From Streptococcus sp. oral taxon 056 str. F0418 (GTDB lineage: Bacteria; Bacillota; Bacilli; Lactobacillales; Streptococcaceae): DNA of 64,000 nt. Position 1 is the stretch's first letter. The number at the start of each line of letters is the position of its first letter. Positions 8,301-17,900 of the stretch are shown here, piece after piece. The stretch lies in NCBI RefSeq assembly GCF_000220065.1, contig NZ_AFQU01000001.1, forward strand, positions 620,001 through 684,000, in the 5' to 3' direction. A program made the translations under genes and the position numbers. Under the pieces are notes generated by a model. It worked only from the letters and a program-made list of their open reading frames with translations, did not search any database and was not told the origin of the DNA.

Positions 8301-8832
8301 TCACTACTGGCGGAATAACTGGTGGAGGGGTTGGATTTTCATCATAGATATAGGTAATCTCCGTCACACCCTCAGCTACAGTGCCTGTCTCCACACCTGA
8401 AGTGGAGGCATAATGATACGTCTTGCCATCTTTCTCAATAGTCGCATCACGCAGAGAACTGGTATCATAACCCGTACCGACATTAGCATTGGAAACAGCG
8501 ATCACAGATGGTTTCAACTCTTCGCCTGCACTGTTTCTGTAGTGAACTTGGACAGATCCTTGTTTCACTACTGGCGGAATAACTGGTGGAGGGGTTGGAT
8601 TTTCATCATAGATATAGGTAATCTCCGTCACACCCTCAGCTACAGTGCCTGTCTCCACACCTGAAGTGGAGGCATAATGATACGTCTTGTCATCTTTCTC
8701 AATAGTCGCATCACGCAGAGAACTGGTATCATAACCCGTACCGACATTAGCATTGGAAACAGCGATCACAGATGGTTTCAACTCTTCGCCTGCACTGTTT
8801 CTGTAGTGAACTTGGACAGATCCTTGTTTCAC
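5353..8832 (-). CDS. MucBP-repeat surface protein, main C-terminal part (downstream of a frameshift)
   Basis: 1159 residues continuing, in another frame, the gene that starts at 9662. It consists of six near-identical 88-residue MucBP modules (each starting KQGSVQVHYRNSAGEEL and ending in a PTPPPVIPPVV linker), two 78-residue modules (KGSVLVKYVNESGQEI), then at least four diverged modules and a unique C-terminal ~130 residues ending RGKGGWG. MucBP domains bind mucins or glycans, so adhesion is the likely role. There is no C-terminal LPXTG; the anchor signal lies in the N-terminal piece. The apparent GTG start at 8832 is inside a linker and has no ribosome binding site, so translation should depend on restoring frame at the G-tract 8852-8857. 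The third module has a local frame disturbance (about 8127-8172). Confidence 0.8.
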   Translation of the reverse strand: MKQGSVQVHYRNSAGEELKPSVIAVSNANVGTGYDTSSLRDATIEKDDKTYHYASTSGVETGTVAEGVTEITYIYDENPTPPPVIPPVVKQGSVQVHYRNSAGEELKPSVIAVSNANVGTGYDTSSLRDATIEKDGKTYHYASTSGVETGTVAEGVTEITYIYDENPTPPPVIPPVVRQGSVQVHYRNSAGEELKPSVIAVSNANVGTGYDTSSLRDATIEKMATTYLIIVVHFSVETGTVAEGVTEITYIYDENPTPPPVIPPVVKQGSVQVHYRNSAGEELKPSVIAVSNANVGTGYDTSSLRDATIEKDGKTYHYASTSGVETGTVAEGVTEITYIYDENPTPPPVIPPVVKQGSVQVHYRNSAGEELKPSVIAVSNANVGTGYDTSSLRDATIEKDGKTYHYASTSGVETGTVAEGVTEITYIYDENPTPPPVIPPVVKQGSVQVHYRNSAGEELKPSVIAVSNANVGTGYDTSSLRDATIEKDGKTYHYASTSGVETGTVAEGVTEITYIYDENPTPPPVIPPVVKQGSVLVKYVNESGQEIKAQATVGTDVPLGTAYDTRSLRDETLTGTDGKTYRYKSTIGNEQGQVSEGTTTVTYVYKETKGSVLVKYVNESGQEIKAQATVETDVPLGTAYDTRSLRDETLTGTDGKTYRYKSTIGNEQGQVSEGTTTVTYVYKEKVQTPSAEGKGTVIVKYVDETGQEIWPSETALTNVPPGTHYDVSDKKLPMITITGPSGRMYRYKSVIGSETGQVVEGTTTIAFVYESPKGSVIVKYVDEAGHAIIPSVTAVDNEPVGRYYNISDYPRNTITDNTGRHYQLISTQEQIMSLIYGMIEEGTKEVSLVYRANQKANQGYLVAVFETRLGKKLRGEAEILPFGDTGRTYDVTMNRLVYKTMIDYKDGNRAYRLVEVVGDEKGTLQEGRQVLRYIYESMYGNLKVRYISRKTGQELAPSVTLPYSGGLYNTLKYRKDPSEFSTGLSNPAAYQTMTVDQPEIGQLDSNDMTVTYYYDYDFPETEMTGKHTINYTFNLNTTGFYYSTFKVFYKGQELTTMNVGDEESHSFVASGKLFYGEGAVGSATQAPTKEEILTNLTFEIDGIVLHGFEEFREFMSDFVEGAAPMDNIANYTPKQIYTGNTTVNLYQILTYSRGKGGWG
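6785..7240 (-). repeat. Two tandem 234-bp MucBP-coding repeats
   Basis: Two adjacent almost identical units of 78 codons (matching positions 234 bp apart, for example AACAAGGACAGA near 6988 and 7222). They encode KGSVLVKYVNESGQEIKAQ modules that differ at only a few positions (for example TVG versus TVE). Confidence 0.85.
7243..8829 (-). repeat. Six tandem 264-bp MucBP-coding repeats
   Basis: The landmark CACTACTGGCGGAATAAC recurs at 7243, 7507, 7771, 8035, 8302, 8566 and 8830 (the last copy with one base changed): five 264-bp periods and one of 267 bp. Units are almost identical in DNA, indicating recent expansion and likely copy-number variation. The 267-bp unit contains the rearranged stretch at about 8127-8172. 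Confidence 0.95.
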
Positions 8833-9662
8833 TACTGGCGGAATAACCGGTGGGGGGTGCCCACTTCTTCATAGACATAGATGACATTTGCTACGCCTTC
8901 TGACAGCGTACCTTTTTCCTCCCCTTGCGTTTCTACCCAATTATAGGTCCTCCCATCCTTTTCAATACTTTGTCTAAAGAGGGACTTAGTGCTATACGGC
9001 TGACCAACCGCGCCATCTTGCGCTGCTGTTTCCATCGGTGCTAGAGAATTTCCCGCCCTGTCACGATAATAGACATTAACCGTTCCCTTTTGAATAGCAG
9101 GCAGTTTACGGCGAATATAACCAATATATTGATAATTTGATATCTCAGAAGGAGTCAGCACCTGGCTAAGTTCCGCATCTGTTTTGACAATCTTTGTGAC
9201 TTGTTCAAGAAGTGATTGGTAGTCATCTGCAACTATGACATGACTGCCTAGAACCATTGTTCCTAAGATGGTCATAACGAAGAAAGTATGACGTCCTTTT
9301 TTAGATTTGCGCAAATAAACAGCTGCGCCTAAAGTCGCACCTGCCAAGCCTACTTCTACTAAAAGGTTAGTTCTGGAACCCGTTTTTGGAAAAACTCTCT
9401 TCCCATTTACTCGCTTATATACCAAGATGATTTCTTCATCAGACGAAACTTTCCCACTTGGAACCCCTTCAATAATCAAAGAACGCTCTGTTGCTGACAA
9501 ATTATTAATGTCAATAAAGTTGTAATTCACTTTATGATCTGCTAGTGTCTCCGTTGCTGTTCCAAACACTAAAAGAGTAGTCCCGATTAAAGCCGGAAGC
9601 ACTCCTATTTTATATTTTCTTAATGAGAAACGTTGACGTATTTCTCTTTCCTGTCGTTTCAT
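8832..9662 (-). CDS. MucBP surface protein, N-terminal part with YSIRK-like signal and N-terminal sortase motif
   Basis: 276 residues. Residues 1-42 are a YSIRK-like signal peptide (RFSLRKYKIGVLPALIG). Residues 91-95 are FPKTG, followed by a hydrophobic helix (99-117) and RKSKKGR, i.e. a complete sortase signal. A second hydrophobic segment (126-145) and the conserved SEISNYQYIGYIR follow. This layout is that of the N-terminal anchoring module of pneumococcal IgA1 protease and ZmpB. Residues 191-266 form a first MucBP module. The frame then leaves the MucBP reading at a run of six C (G on the plus strand, 8852-8857) and ends at GTPHRLFRQ. One added C would join it to the downstream part (about 1437 residues in total). 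The start ATG at 9662 follows AAGGAG. Confidence 0.85.
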   Translation of the reverse strand: MKRQEREIRQRFSLRKYKIGVLPALIGTTLLVFGTATETLADHKVNYNFIDINNLSATERSLIIEGVPSGKVSSDEEIILVYKRVNGKRVFPKTGSRTNLLVEVGLAGATLGAAVYLRKSKKGRHTFFVMTILGTMVLGSHVIVADDYQSLLEQVTKIVKTDAELSQVLTPSEISNYQYIGYIRRKLPAIQKGTVNVYYRDRAGNSLAPMETAAQDGAVGQPYSTKSLFRQSIEKDGRTYNWVETQGEEKGTLSEGVANVIYVYEEVGTPHRLFRQ

Positions 9663-9698
9663 AAAAAACTCCTTAGATCAATATAAATTAGCAATTCA

Positions 9699-9727
9699 AT
9701 TATACTACAAAATTTTTGAAGAATCAA
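9699..9727 (-). promoter_or_regulatory. Promoter of the MucBP surface protein gene
   Basis: On the minus strand TTGATT (9722-9727), a 17-nt spacer and TATAAT (9699-9704), about 37 nt upstream of the ATG. Confidence 0.75.
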
Positions 9728-9819
9728 AAAAATTGGCTATCAAAAAACATAAGTTATCCAATCCCCACTTGTCAAGTTGGGTGCAACAAAGTATCCATCT
9801 AAGTAAGTCAGTAGTTCTT

Positions 9820-10490
9820 ATGCTGTTTGAACTAGCTCAAACAGTTTTTTATCAGATTGATAGTTGTGCATTCTTCTTAGTCTGTTATTTATGGCTTGAG
9901 TATTCTTCTTGAGTTAGTTCATATAGTGATATACCTTTAGGCACAAACTCTCTGAGCAAGCCGTTAAAGTTCTCATTGGTTCCACTCTCGTGGGATGAGC
10001 AAGCATGTGCGGAATAGATATCTATACCCTCTAGTTCACTTAATAAAGCGAACTCACTCCCATTATCAGCTGTTATAGATTTGATTGAATAGCTTTCTAC
10101 ATAGTTTAAACCAGCCTGATTAACGTATTCAGCTTTCTTTTCGGGAAGTTTGATAGTAAAGGTATAACTGGCTTGTCTTTCAATCCAAATTATAATAGAA
10201 GATTCACCAGCAGGCTTCAAACCAAGAACGGAGTCAATTACCCAGTATTCAAAGGTTGAACGGTCGTTGATGGTGTCAAATCGCTGTTCAACGGAAGTTT
10301 CGAGACGCTTCTTAGTCCTTTTGCGAATACAAACGAGTTTTGGCAGATCAATAGGTTTGATGTTCGATAAGCCTTGATGAATATAGTTATAAAGAATTTT
10401 GGTACATGGAATGATTTCTTCGGGGTGCCCAAGTTTGTATAATACATGAATAAAAGTATCTACACTATGGATTCTAGGCTTAGCATTCAT
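9820..10490 (-). pseudogene. Truncated, frameshifted IS30-family transposase
   Basis: The minus strand encodes the C-terminal two thirds of an IS30 transposase: LYNYIHQGL, FEYWVIDSVLGLK, the DDE elements ITADNGSEF and SSHESGTNENFNGLLREF. After a frameshift at about 9885 comes the usual tail MHNYQSDKKLFELVQTA, ending near 9821. The N-terminal helix-turn-helix part is missing: at about 10490 the sequence switches to the ISL3 remnant. Not functional. Confidence 0.85.
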
Positions 10491-10504
10491 CAATTTAGTA
10501 AATG

Positions 10505-11612
10505 GCAAAATGACTAAACACAACTTCCAGAAAGAACCAAAAATAACTTACACAGAGTGCTCGTAATATAGAACTCTCATTCACTTAAAGAAACAGCATT
10601 TTCGCTGTAAAGTCTGCGGAAAAATAGCTATTTTAGATACTTCCTTAGTCAAGAAGAGTCACCAAATCACATCTATCATCAACCAAAAATCGCACATAAA
10701 TTAATCGAGAAAGTCACTATGACTACTATCGTTGAAAAAAGCCTAGCTGTCTCCACTTCAACAGTCATTCGTAAATTGAAAGAATTCGAGTTCAAGACGG
10801 ACCTCAATTACCATCCAGAACACACGAGCTGGGCTGTGGAAACAGTCCGGGGGATGACTGTTTCAATAGGCAGATAGAGACGAGCTTCATTGCTCAAGAT
10901 TTCGATTCAAGAAAGATCATAACTATCTTGGATGGGCGAACCCAGGCAACGATTCGCAATCACTTCATAAGGTATTCCAGACAGGCCCTAAACGGGGTTA
11001 AGGTTATCACTATGAACATGTTTATCCCCCACTACACATCGCTTTAAAGCTCTTTCCTTCTACGAAAATCATCCTCGTTCGCTTTCACATTGTACAACAT
11101 CTCAGTCGAGCTATGAACTTGCTTCGTATCCAAATCATGAATCAGTTGGATAGAAAATCGCACGAATATAAAGCATTCAAACGTTGCTGGAAACTCATTC
11201 AACAGGAGAGTCGTAAACTCAGCCATAAATGATTTTATCGCCCGACTTTTCGCATGCACTTAACCAACTGAAAAAATTCTCTCTTATTCGCAAGAACTCC
11301 GATAACACTATGAACTTTACCAACTTTTGCTTTTTCAAGAGAAATAGGCTGAGCAGGTCTTTAGCCTCATTGAAGATACAATTTCTTGTGTAAATCTTAT
11401 CTCTCCCACTGTTTTTAAGAACTTTTTGAAAGATAAGGACAAGATTACAAACACACTATTCAAACGCAAAAATAGAAGCTATTAACAACCTCATCAAGGT
11501 CATTAGGCGCAATGCTTTTGGCTTTCGGAACTTTGAAAACTTTAAAACTAGAATACTCATCGCTTTGAAGATCAAAAAAGGGAGAACTAAGTTAGTCCTC
11601 TCCAGATTGTAG
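10505..11612 (+). pseudogene. Degenerate ISL3-family (IS1167-like) transposase, copy 2
   Basis: Decayed plus-strand transposase homologous to the copy at 4190-5017 (shared CTTCCAGAAAG start region, a FIAQDFDSRKIITILDGRT segment, ISRAMN-LLRIQIMNQLDRK) and retaining the C-terminal part lost there (NNLIKVIRRNAFGFRNFENFK). It carries multiple frameshifts and stops, and a small palindromic insertion at 10839-10864. The N terminus is cut off by the IS30 junction. Confidence 0.85.
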
Positions 11613-11621
11613 CGTTTCATC

Positions 11622-11650
11622 AGCCTATTACAGTTGATAATAGGCCTTTT
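11622..11650 (+). terminator. Terminator downstream of ISL3 copy 2
   Basis: GCCTATTA and TAATAGGC form a stem followed by a T-run on the plus strand, just after the transposase stop. Confidence 0.7.
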
Positions 11651-11657
11651 TTAGTTA

Positions 11658-12215
11658 CTATTTTGTTTCAATAAAACCAAACTTTTTAAGTGGCGCTAGA
11701 CGAAATGAAATGACACCCTTTATCTGGTTAGAAGAAATAAGCCCAAATTCTCGACTATCTTTTGTATCTTGACGATTATCATTCAAGATTAAATAGGAAT
11801 CTTTCGAAATCTTTTTCGTATCTGACCCGGTCAACATAGATAGGGTAAAGTCATGAGTGAAATAACCTGTACTTCCTGGTGTTGCTAGGTACTTCTCCTT
11901 CAGTGGGGCTAAGTAATTTTCTGTCTGAATCTTGTTATTCAAGTAAAGGACATTGTCCATGTAAATGACTGAATCATTTTCTTTTGCGATAACTCTTCCA
12001 ACGTACTCCTTTCCTTTTACCTCATAGAGCACAAAGTCTTCACGTTGGATTTTATCTTGTTTTGTAGCTAAGACCAAATCCCCCTTAGCAAGATAATGAT
12101 TAGCATCCTCTGTTTTAATCGTATAAGGAGTGAAAACAAACAAGCGCAAGAGCACTAGGATAAAAATAACTCCCATTAAGATAAGTATATTACGAATTAA
12201 ATCTCTCTTTACCAT
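11658..12215 (-). CDS. Catalytically dead type I signal peptidase-like protein (SipA-like)
   Basis: 185-residue protein with one N-terminal membrane helix (residues 9-28) and the S26 signal peptidase fold: boxes B to E are recognisable, including KGDLVLA, REDFVLYEVKGKEYVGRVIA and DNRQDTKDSREFG. In active enzymes a Ser-Met pair precedes box B and a Lys precedes RVIG. Here these positions are Asp37 and Gly73, so the Ser-Lys dyad is absent. The same Asp/Gly substitution is known for S. pyogenes SipA2, a pilus-assembly factor without peptidase activity. No pilus genes are nearby; it follows pyk on the minus strand. Ribosome binding site GAAGGAGAGAGA. Function here is unknown. Confidence 0.85.
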   Translation of the reverse strand: MVKRDLIRNILILMGVIFILVLLRLFVFTPYTIKTEDANHYLAKGDLVLATKQDKIQREDFVLYEVKGKEYVGRVIAKENDSVIYMDNVLYLNNKIQTENYLAPLKEKYLATPGSTGYFTHDFTLSMLTGSDTKKISKDSYLILNDNRQDTKDSREFGLISSNQIKGVISFRLAPLKKFGFIETK

Positions 12216-12262
12216 TCTCTCTCCTTCACCACCCTATTATATCATTTTTTGCAAAATAAAAA

Positions 12263-12291
12263 AGCCAATGACTTTTGGAAAGTCATTGCTT
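12263..12291 (-). terminator. Terminator downstream of pyk
   Basis: CAATGACTTT and AAAGTCATTG form a stem with a 3-nt loop, followed on the minus strand by a T-rich run. It separates pyk from the signal peptidase-like gene. Confidence 0.85.
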
Positions 12292-12302
12292 TCTTTTTAA
12301 AA

Positions 12303-13808
12303 TTAGCGAACTGTACGGATACGCATTGTGTTTGTACGAACAGCTTCACCAAGTGGCACACCTGCAACGATAACGATATCGTCGCCAGATTCAACCAATC
12401 CTTGCTCAACCGCAATCTTTTCAGCGATTTCAAACATATCATCTGTGTTAGATGGAGTTTCAGTAGTCACTGGAATGACACCCCAGTTCAGCATAAGACC
12501 ACGTTGAGTCAATTCGTCAAATGTGATAGCCAAGATATCAGCGTTTGGACGGTACTTAGAAATCAAGCGAGCTGTGTGACCTGTCTTAGTAAGGGTAACT
12601 ACTAACTTGATATCCATTGAGTTTGTAGCATCTTTAACTGCTGAAGCCATAACTTCAGTCTTAGAGTTGCGCTCAAAGTTATCAGTTGTCAAACGGCCAT
12701 ATTCGTTAAGAAGTGTTTGAGCATTCTTATCGATAGTAGCCATTGTTGTTACTGACTCAAGTGGGTATTTACCATTTGCAGACTCACCTGAAAGCATAGT
12801 TGCGTCAGTTCCATCGATAACAGCGTTAAATACGTCTGATACTTCTGAACGAGTTGCACGTGGTTTTTCAGTCATTGTTTCAAGCATGTTAGTTGCTGTG
12901 ATAACTACTTTACCAGCTGCATTGACTTTAGTGATGATCATCTTTTGGTAAACTGGAACCATTTCAAATGGTACTTCGATACCCATGTCACCACGAGCAA
13001 TCATGATACCGTCAGCAGCTTCAATGATTTCATCCAAGTTATCGATACCTTGTTGGTTTTCGATTTTAGCAAAGAGTTGAACGTGACCATTACCAGTTTC
13101 TTCACAGATTGCACGAACTTCATTAACATCTTTTGCAGTACGTACAAATGAAATAGCGATGAAGTTGATTCCTTGCTCAAGACCAAAGCGAATATCAGCA
13201 TTATCACGCTCAGCAAGTGCTGGGAAAGGAATTTTAGTGTTAGGAATATTTACACCTTTTTGTTTCGCAATAACACCGTCATTCTCAACTTCAACTTCAA
13301 ATTCACGAGTAGCATCGTCTTTAGCGACAACACGAAGACCCAATTTACCATCGTCAACCAATACTTGACGACCTACTTCAACATCATCATAGATGTCCAA
13401 GCCACCGGCAACGTTCAATGCAATGACTTCACGAGTAGATTTGATACCTTGCTTAGTAGCAACACGGATTTTTTCACCAGTTTTGTATGAGTACTCTTTT
13501 GCATCGCCTTCAAATAATTCTGTACGAATTTCAGGTCCCTTTGTATCAAGAAGGAAACCAACTTTTTGGCCTGCAATTTCTTCTGCACGTTTTACAGTAG
13601 CCATACGATCACCCTGTTCTTGATGGTCACCGTGTGAGAAGTTGAAGCGGAAAGTATTTGCGCCAGCTTGAATCAGTTTCGCAATATTTTGTGCTGATGC
13701 TTCAACATCAAGTTTTTCTCCCCAGTATCCATCTTCACCGAATTTTTTACCGCCACGGATTTCAACCGCTGGACCTAATGTTGCAACAATTTTTACACGT
13801 TTTTTCAT
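12303..13808 (-). CDS. pyk: Pyruvate kinase
   Basis: 501-residue glycolytic enzyme converting phosphoenolpyruvate and ADP to pyruvate and ATP. It starts MKKRVKIVATLGPA and contains FRFNFSHGDH, DTKGPEIRT, the catalytic stretch LFAKIENQQG, IMIARGDMGIEVP and ATNMLETM. The full barrel, B and C domains are present. It is 51 nt downstream of pfkA on the same strand, the usual streptococcal glycolytic pair. Confidence 0.98.
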   Translation of the reverse strand: MKKRVKIVATLGPAVEIRGGKKFGEDGYWGEKLDVEASAQNIAKLIQAGANTFRFNFSHGDHQEQGDRMATVKRAEEIAGQKVGFLLDTKGPEIRTELFEGDAKEYSYKTGEKIRVATKQGIKSTREVIALNVAGGLDIYDDVEVGRQVLVDDGKLGLRVVAKDDATREFEVEVENDGVIAKQKGVNIPNTKIPFPALAERDNADIRFGLEQGINFIAISFVRTAKDVNEVRAICEETGNGHVQLFAKIENQQGIDNLDEIIEAADGIMIARGDMGIEVPFEMVPVYQKMIITKVNAAGKVVITATNMLETMTEKPRATRSEVSDVFNAVIDGTDATMLSGESANGKYPLESVTTMATIDKNAQTLLNEYGRLTTDNFERNSKTEVMASAVKDATNSMDIKLVVTLTKTGHTARLISKYRPNADILAITFDELTQRGLMLNWGVIPVTTETPSNTDDMFEIAEKIAVEQGLVESGDDIVIVAGVPLGEAVRTNTMRIRTVR

Positions 13809-13859
13809 GATCTTATGAAACTCCTTTTTTATATTTAGCCTTTTTGACTTTTATAACAA

Positions 13860-14891
<1,032 letters not shown>

Positions 14892-14941
14892 TTAACATTC
14901 TTTCTGATTATATCACAAACTTAGGGAAAATTCTTCCTTTT

Positions 14942-17900
14942 TTATCGATAAATCGTTTTCATTACAAATTTTTGTAAGGCTTGCTGCAGAGCAGTAGATT
15001 TTTCTACTGAAAACTGCGGTGCAGAAACAGTTTGTCCGTCATATTGATAATGTAACACCACCGAAATATCTCCTGGGAATTGTTGAAGAATTTCAGCAAC
15101 TTCTTTATCAAAGTCGTGATTTTCTAATTGAATCCAAAAGCGCTCTGTACTAGCACTTCTTACTTCAGATAAAATCATCTGAAGACGACCATCTCGCTCC
15201 TGAATCCTACCGCTTAAATAATAGATTCCATTTTCTTTGATACGATTAGCTAAGGATTTATAAGTATCTGGAAACAGTGTCACATCTAATTTCTTTATGG
15301 TATCACTCACTTGTAGAAAGGCCATATTTTCGCCATTTTTTGTTCGGATAACCTTGATGCTTTGCACTTCAACTAGAATAGTAGCTCTGCTATTTTCAGT
15401 TAAATCAGAGATCCACGAAAATGGTAGAGTTGATGTCCTTGCAACCACCATCAAGGGGTGCTCACTTAGGCCAACACCAAGAATATGTTGCTCTAGCGCA
15501 AACTTCTCAACCTGATTATAGTCTTCTACTTCTGTCCAAGAATAGCTAGTATTTGCAAATAGACTGCCTAATTCTTCCACAAAAATAAATAGATTTGATA
15601 AATTTGATACAATCTTCCGGCGATTGGGCTCAAAACAACCAAAAAGGCCAATCTGAACAAGTGGGGTCAATAATTGTTCCTTGCGGTATTGGGCAGGTAA
15701 ACGCAAAACAAAATCCTCAACACCTGAAAAGGGACGATTTTCTATTATCCAGTATGCCAGATCACGTGGAAATCCCTTGATATTTTTCAAACCAAGATAA
15801 ATCTGACGCTCTTCGAACTTATCCAGATAAGGAATCGTATTAATAGTCAAGGGTGCGACTTTAAAACCTGAACTTAAGGCATCCACTACATAGTCACTGC
15901 TAGAATAATTCAAAAGAACATCAAAAAATATTTCTGGATAATGTGCTTTGAAATAGGCAAGTTGAAAAGCCAAAGCTGAATAAGCGTAAGCATGACTACG
16001 GTTGAATCCATAGCCAGCAAACTTTTCCATGATCGCAAAAACTTCTTTCGCTTTCGTTTCAGAGTGACCTAGCTTCATTGCCCCCATGACAAAGTCTTCT
16101 TCCATTCGGTGCATTTCAGCAGCATTTTTCTTTCCCATTGCTCTGCGTAAAATATCGGCTTTCCCAAGACTAAATCCACCAAAACGCTGGGCAACCTGCA
16201 TCACCTGCTCTTGATAAAGCATAATGCCATAAGTTGGAGCTAATATATCAGCTAGGCTTTCATCAATTAACTCCACCTCTTCTAAGCCATGCTTTCTCTT
16301 GACAAAATTATCTATATAATCACTTGCTCCAGGACGATTAAGTGAGGTTGTTGCGACAACTTCTTCAAAGCGAGAAGGCTGAATCCGTTTAAGTAAGTTG
16401 ATAGCGCCTGGCTGTTCAAATTGAAAAATCCCCTTAGTATCGCCTGCAGAAAAAAGCTCTAAAGTATCTTTATCTTCCAAGTCAATTGTTGCAATATCAA
16501 TGTCTATTTCATATTTTTGTAAAACTGATTCTTTCATGCGTTGGACAAAGGTCAAATTGCGCAAACCTAAGAAGTCCATCTTTAACAATCCGTTACTCTC
16601 AACAGCATGGGCGTCATATTGAGTAATGTACATATCTTCCCCATATTTGAGTGGGATATGATCCGTCAAATCGTTATCGCTCATAACCACTCCAGCAGCA
16701 TGTATAGAGGTTTGACGAGGATTACCTTCTATGCTTTTAGCGATTTCAAAAGCTTTTTTATACTCTAACTTACTATTAATGATCTGGCGAAAGGTTATAT
16801 TTTTTTCATAAGTAGCGCTTAAACTATCCCCAAATCTTATTTTTTTCGTGATATTAGTTAATTCATATTCTGGTAGACCAAAACGCTTAAAGACATCTCG
16901 AATGGCCTGTTTAGCACCAAAAGTCGAGTAAGTCACAATCTGGGCAGCATGCATTGTGCCGTAGCGATCACGAACATATCGGATAAACTCTGGACGATAC
17001 ACATCAGGAATATCAATATCGATATCCGGCATCGTAAAGCGTTCAAGATTGAGAAATCGTTCAAAAAGCAAGTTGTTTTCTACAGGATCAATTCCCGTAA
17101 TTTCTAAAGCATAAGCTACCAAACTACCTACAGCAGAACCGCGACCCATTCCCATATAATAACCTTGACTTCGACCAAAACGTAGTAAATCCCAGACAAT
17201 AAGGAAGTAGTCATCAAAGCCCATTTGATGGATGACATCTAATTCTTTCTGCAAACGCTCTTTATAACGATGGGCAGATAATCCTCGCTTAGCCAATCCA
17301 CTCTCTGCTCTCTCACGCAACTCCTCATCTGCTGGCCGTTCCGGATTAAAACGGGGTAACTTCAATTCAGTATCAATATCATAGAAAATATCGCGAACTA
17401 AGTTGTCCAGATTAGAGATACTATCTGGAAAATTCTGTTCAAAAATCCCTCTCAGCTGCTCGGGAGGTAAAAAATATTCAGAATGAGACAGCTGACCGAC
17501 TTCTCTAAGACTAGTATTATCTTTGATAGCTTGAAGCATTTGTAAGATCTCCAAATCCCCCCTATCAAAATATCTTACAGTATAAAGAGGCAGAACTGGC
17601 TTCGCAAAATCCTGAGGTGGGGTCGTTGGAAAAACACCAATATAATAATCAATATCCAACTCCAGTTCTTCTATTCCAGGATAAGCAGGTACAATGACTG
17701 CTATTCCTTCTAGTAAACCTCTGGTATCCTCCCAATGATTCTTATCCAACATTTTGGCAGTTGAAATCTTCATAAGGTTGCGATAGCCCTGACTATTGGT
17801 CGCTAACAAACGCAGAGGCAATGGCTTGCTATCCTTTATAAGTTCCAGGTCCAATCCCAAAATACCTTGAATTCCAGCGTTTTTGGTTTCTTCTAAGAAA

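Noticed and set aside
7243..8829. Regular repeat array considered as CRISPR or satellite DNA
   Set aside because: Units are 264 bp, directly adjacent and code for MucBP modules; there are no unique spacers.
8832..8832. Independent gene start (GTG) for the large MucBP frame
   Set aside because: It lies in a linker repeated in every module and lacks a Shine-Dalgarno and promoter; the frame is better explained by a one-base slip in the upstream gene.
7354..8874. Series of plus-strand open frames of about 83 codons opposite the MucBP repeats
   Set aside because: They repeat with the 264-bp period of the minus-strand repeats, have no ribosome binding sites and no sensible protein features; antisense shadows of the repeat array.
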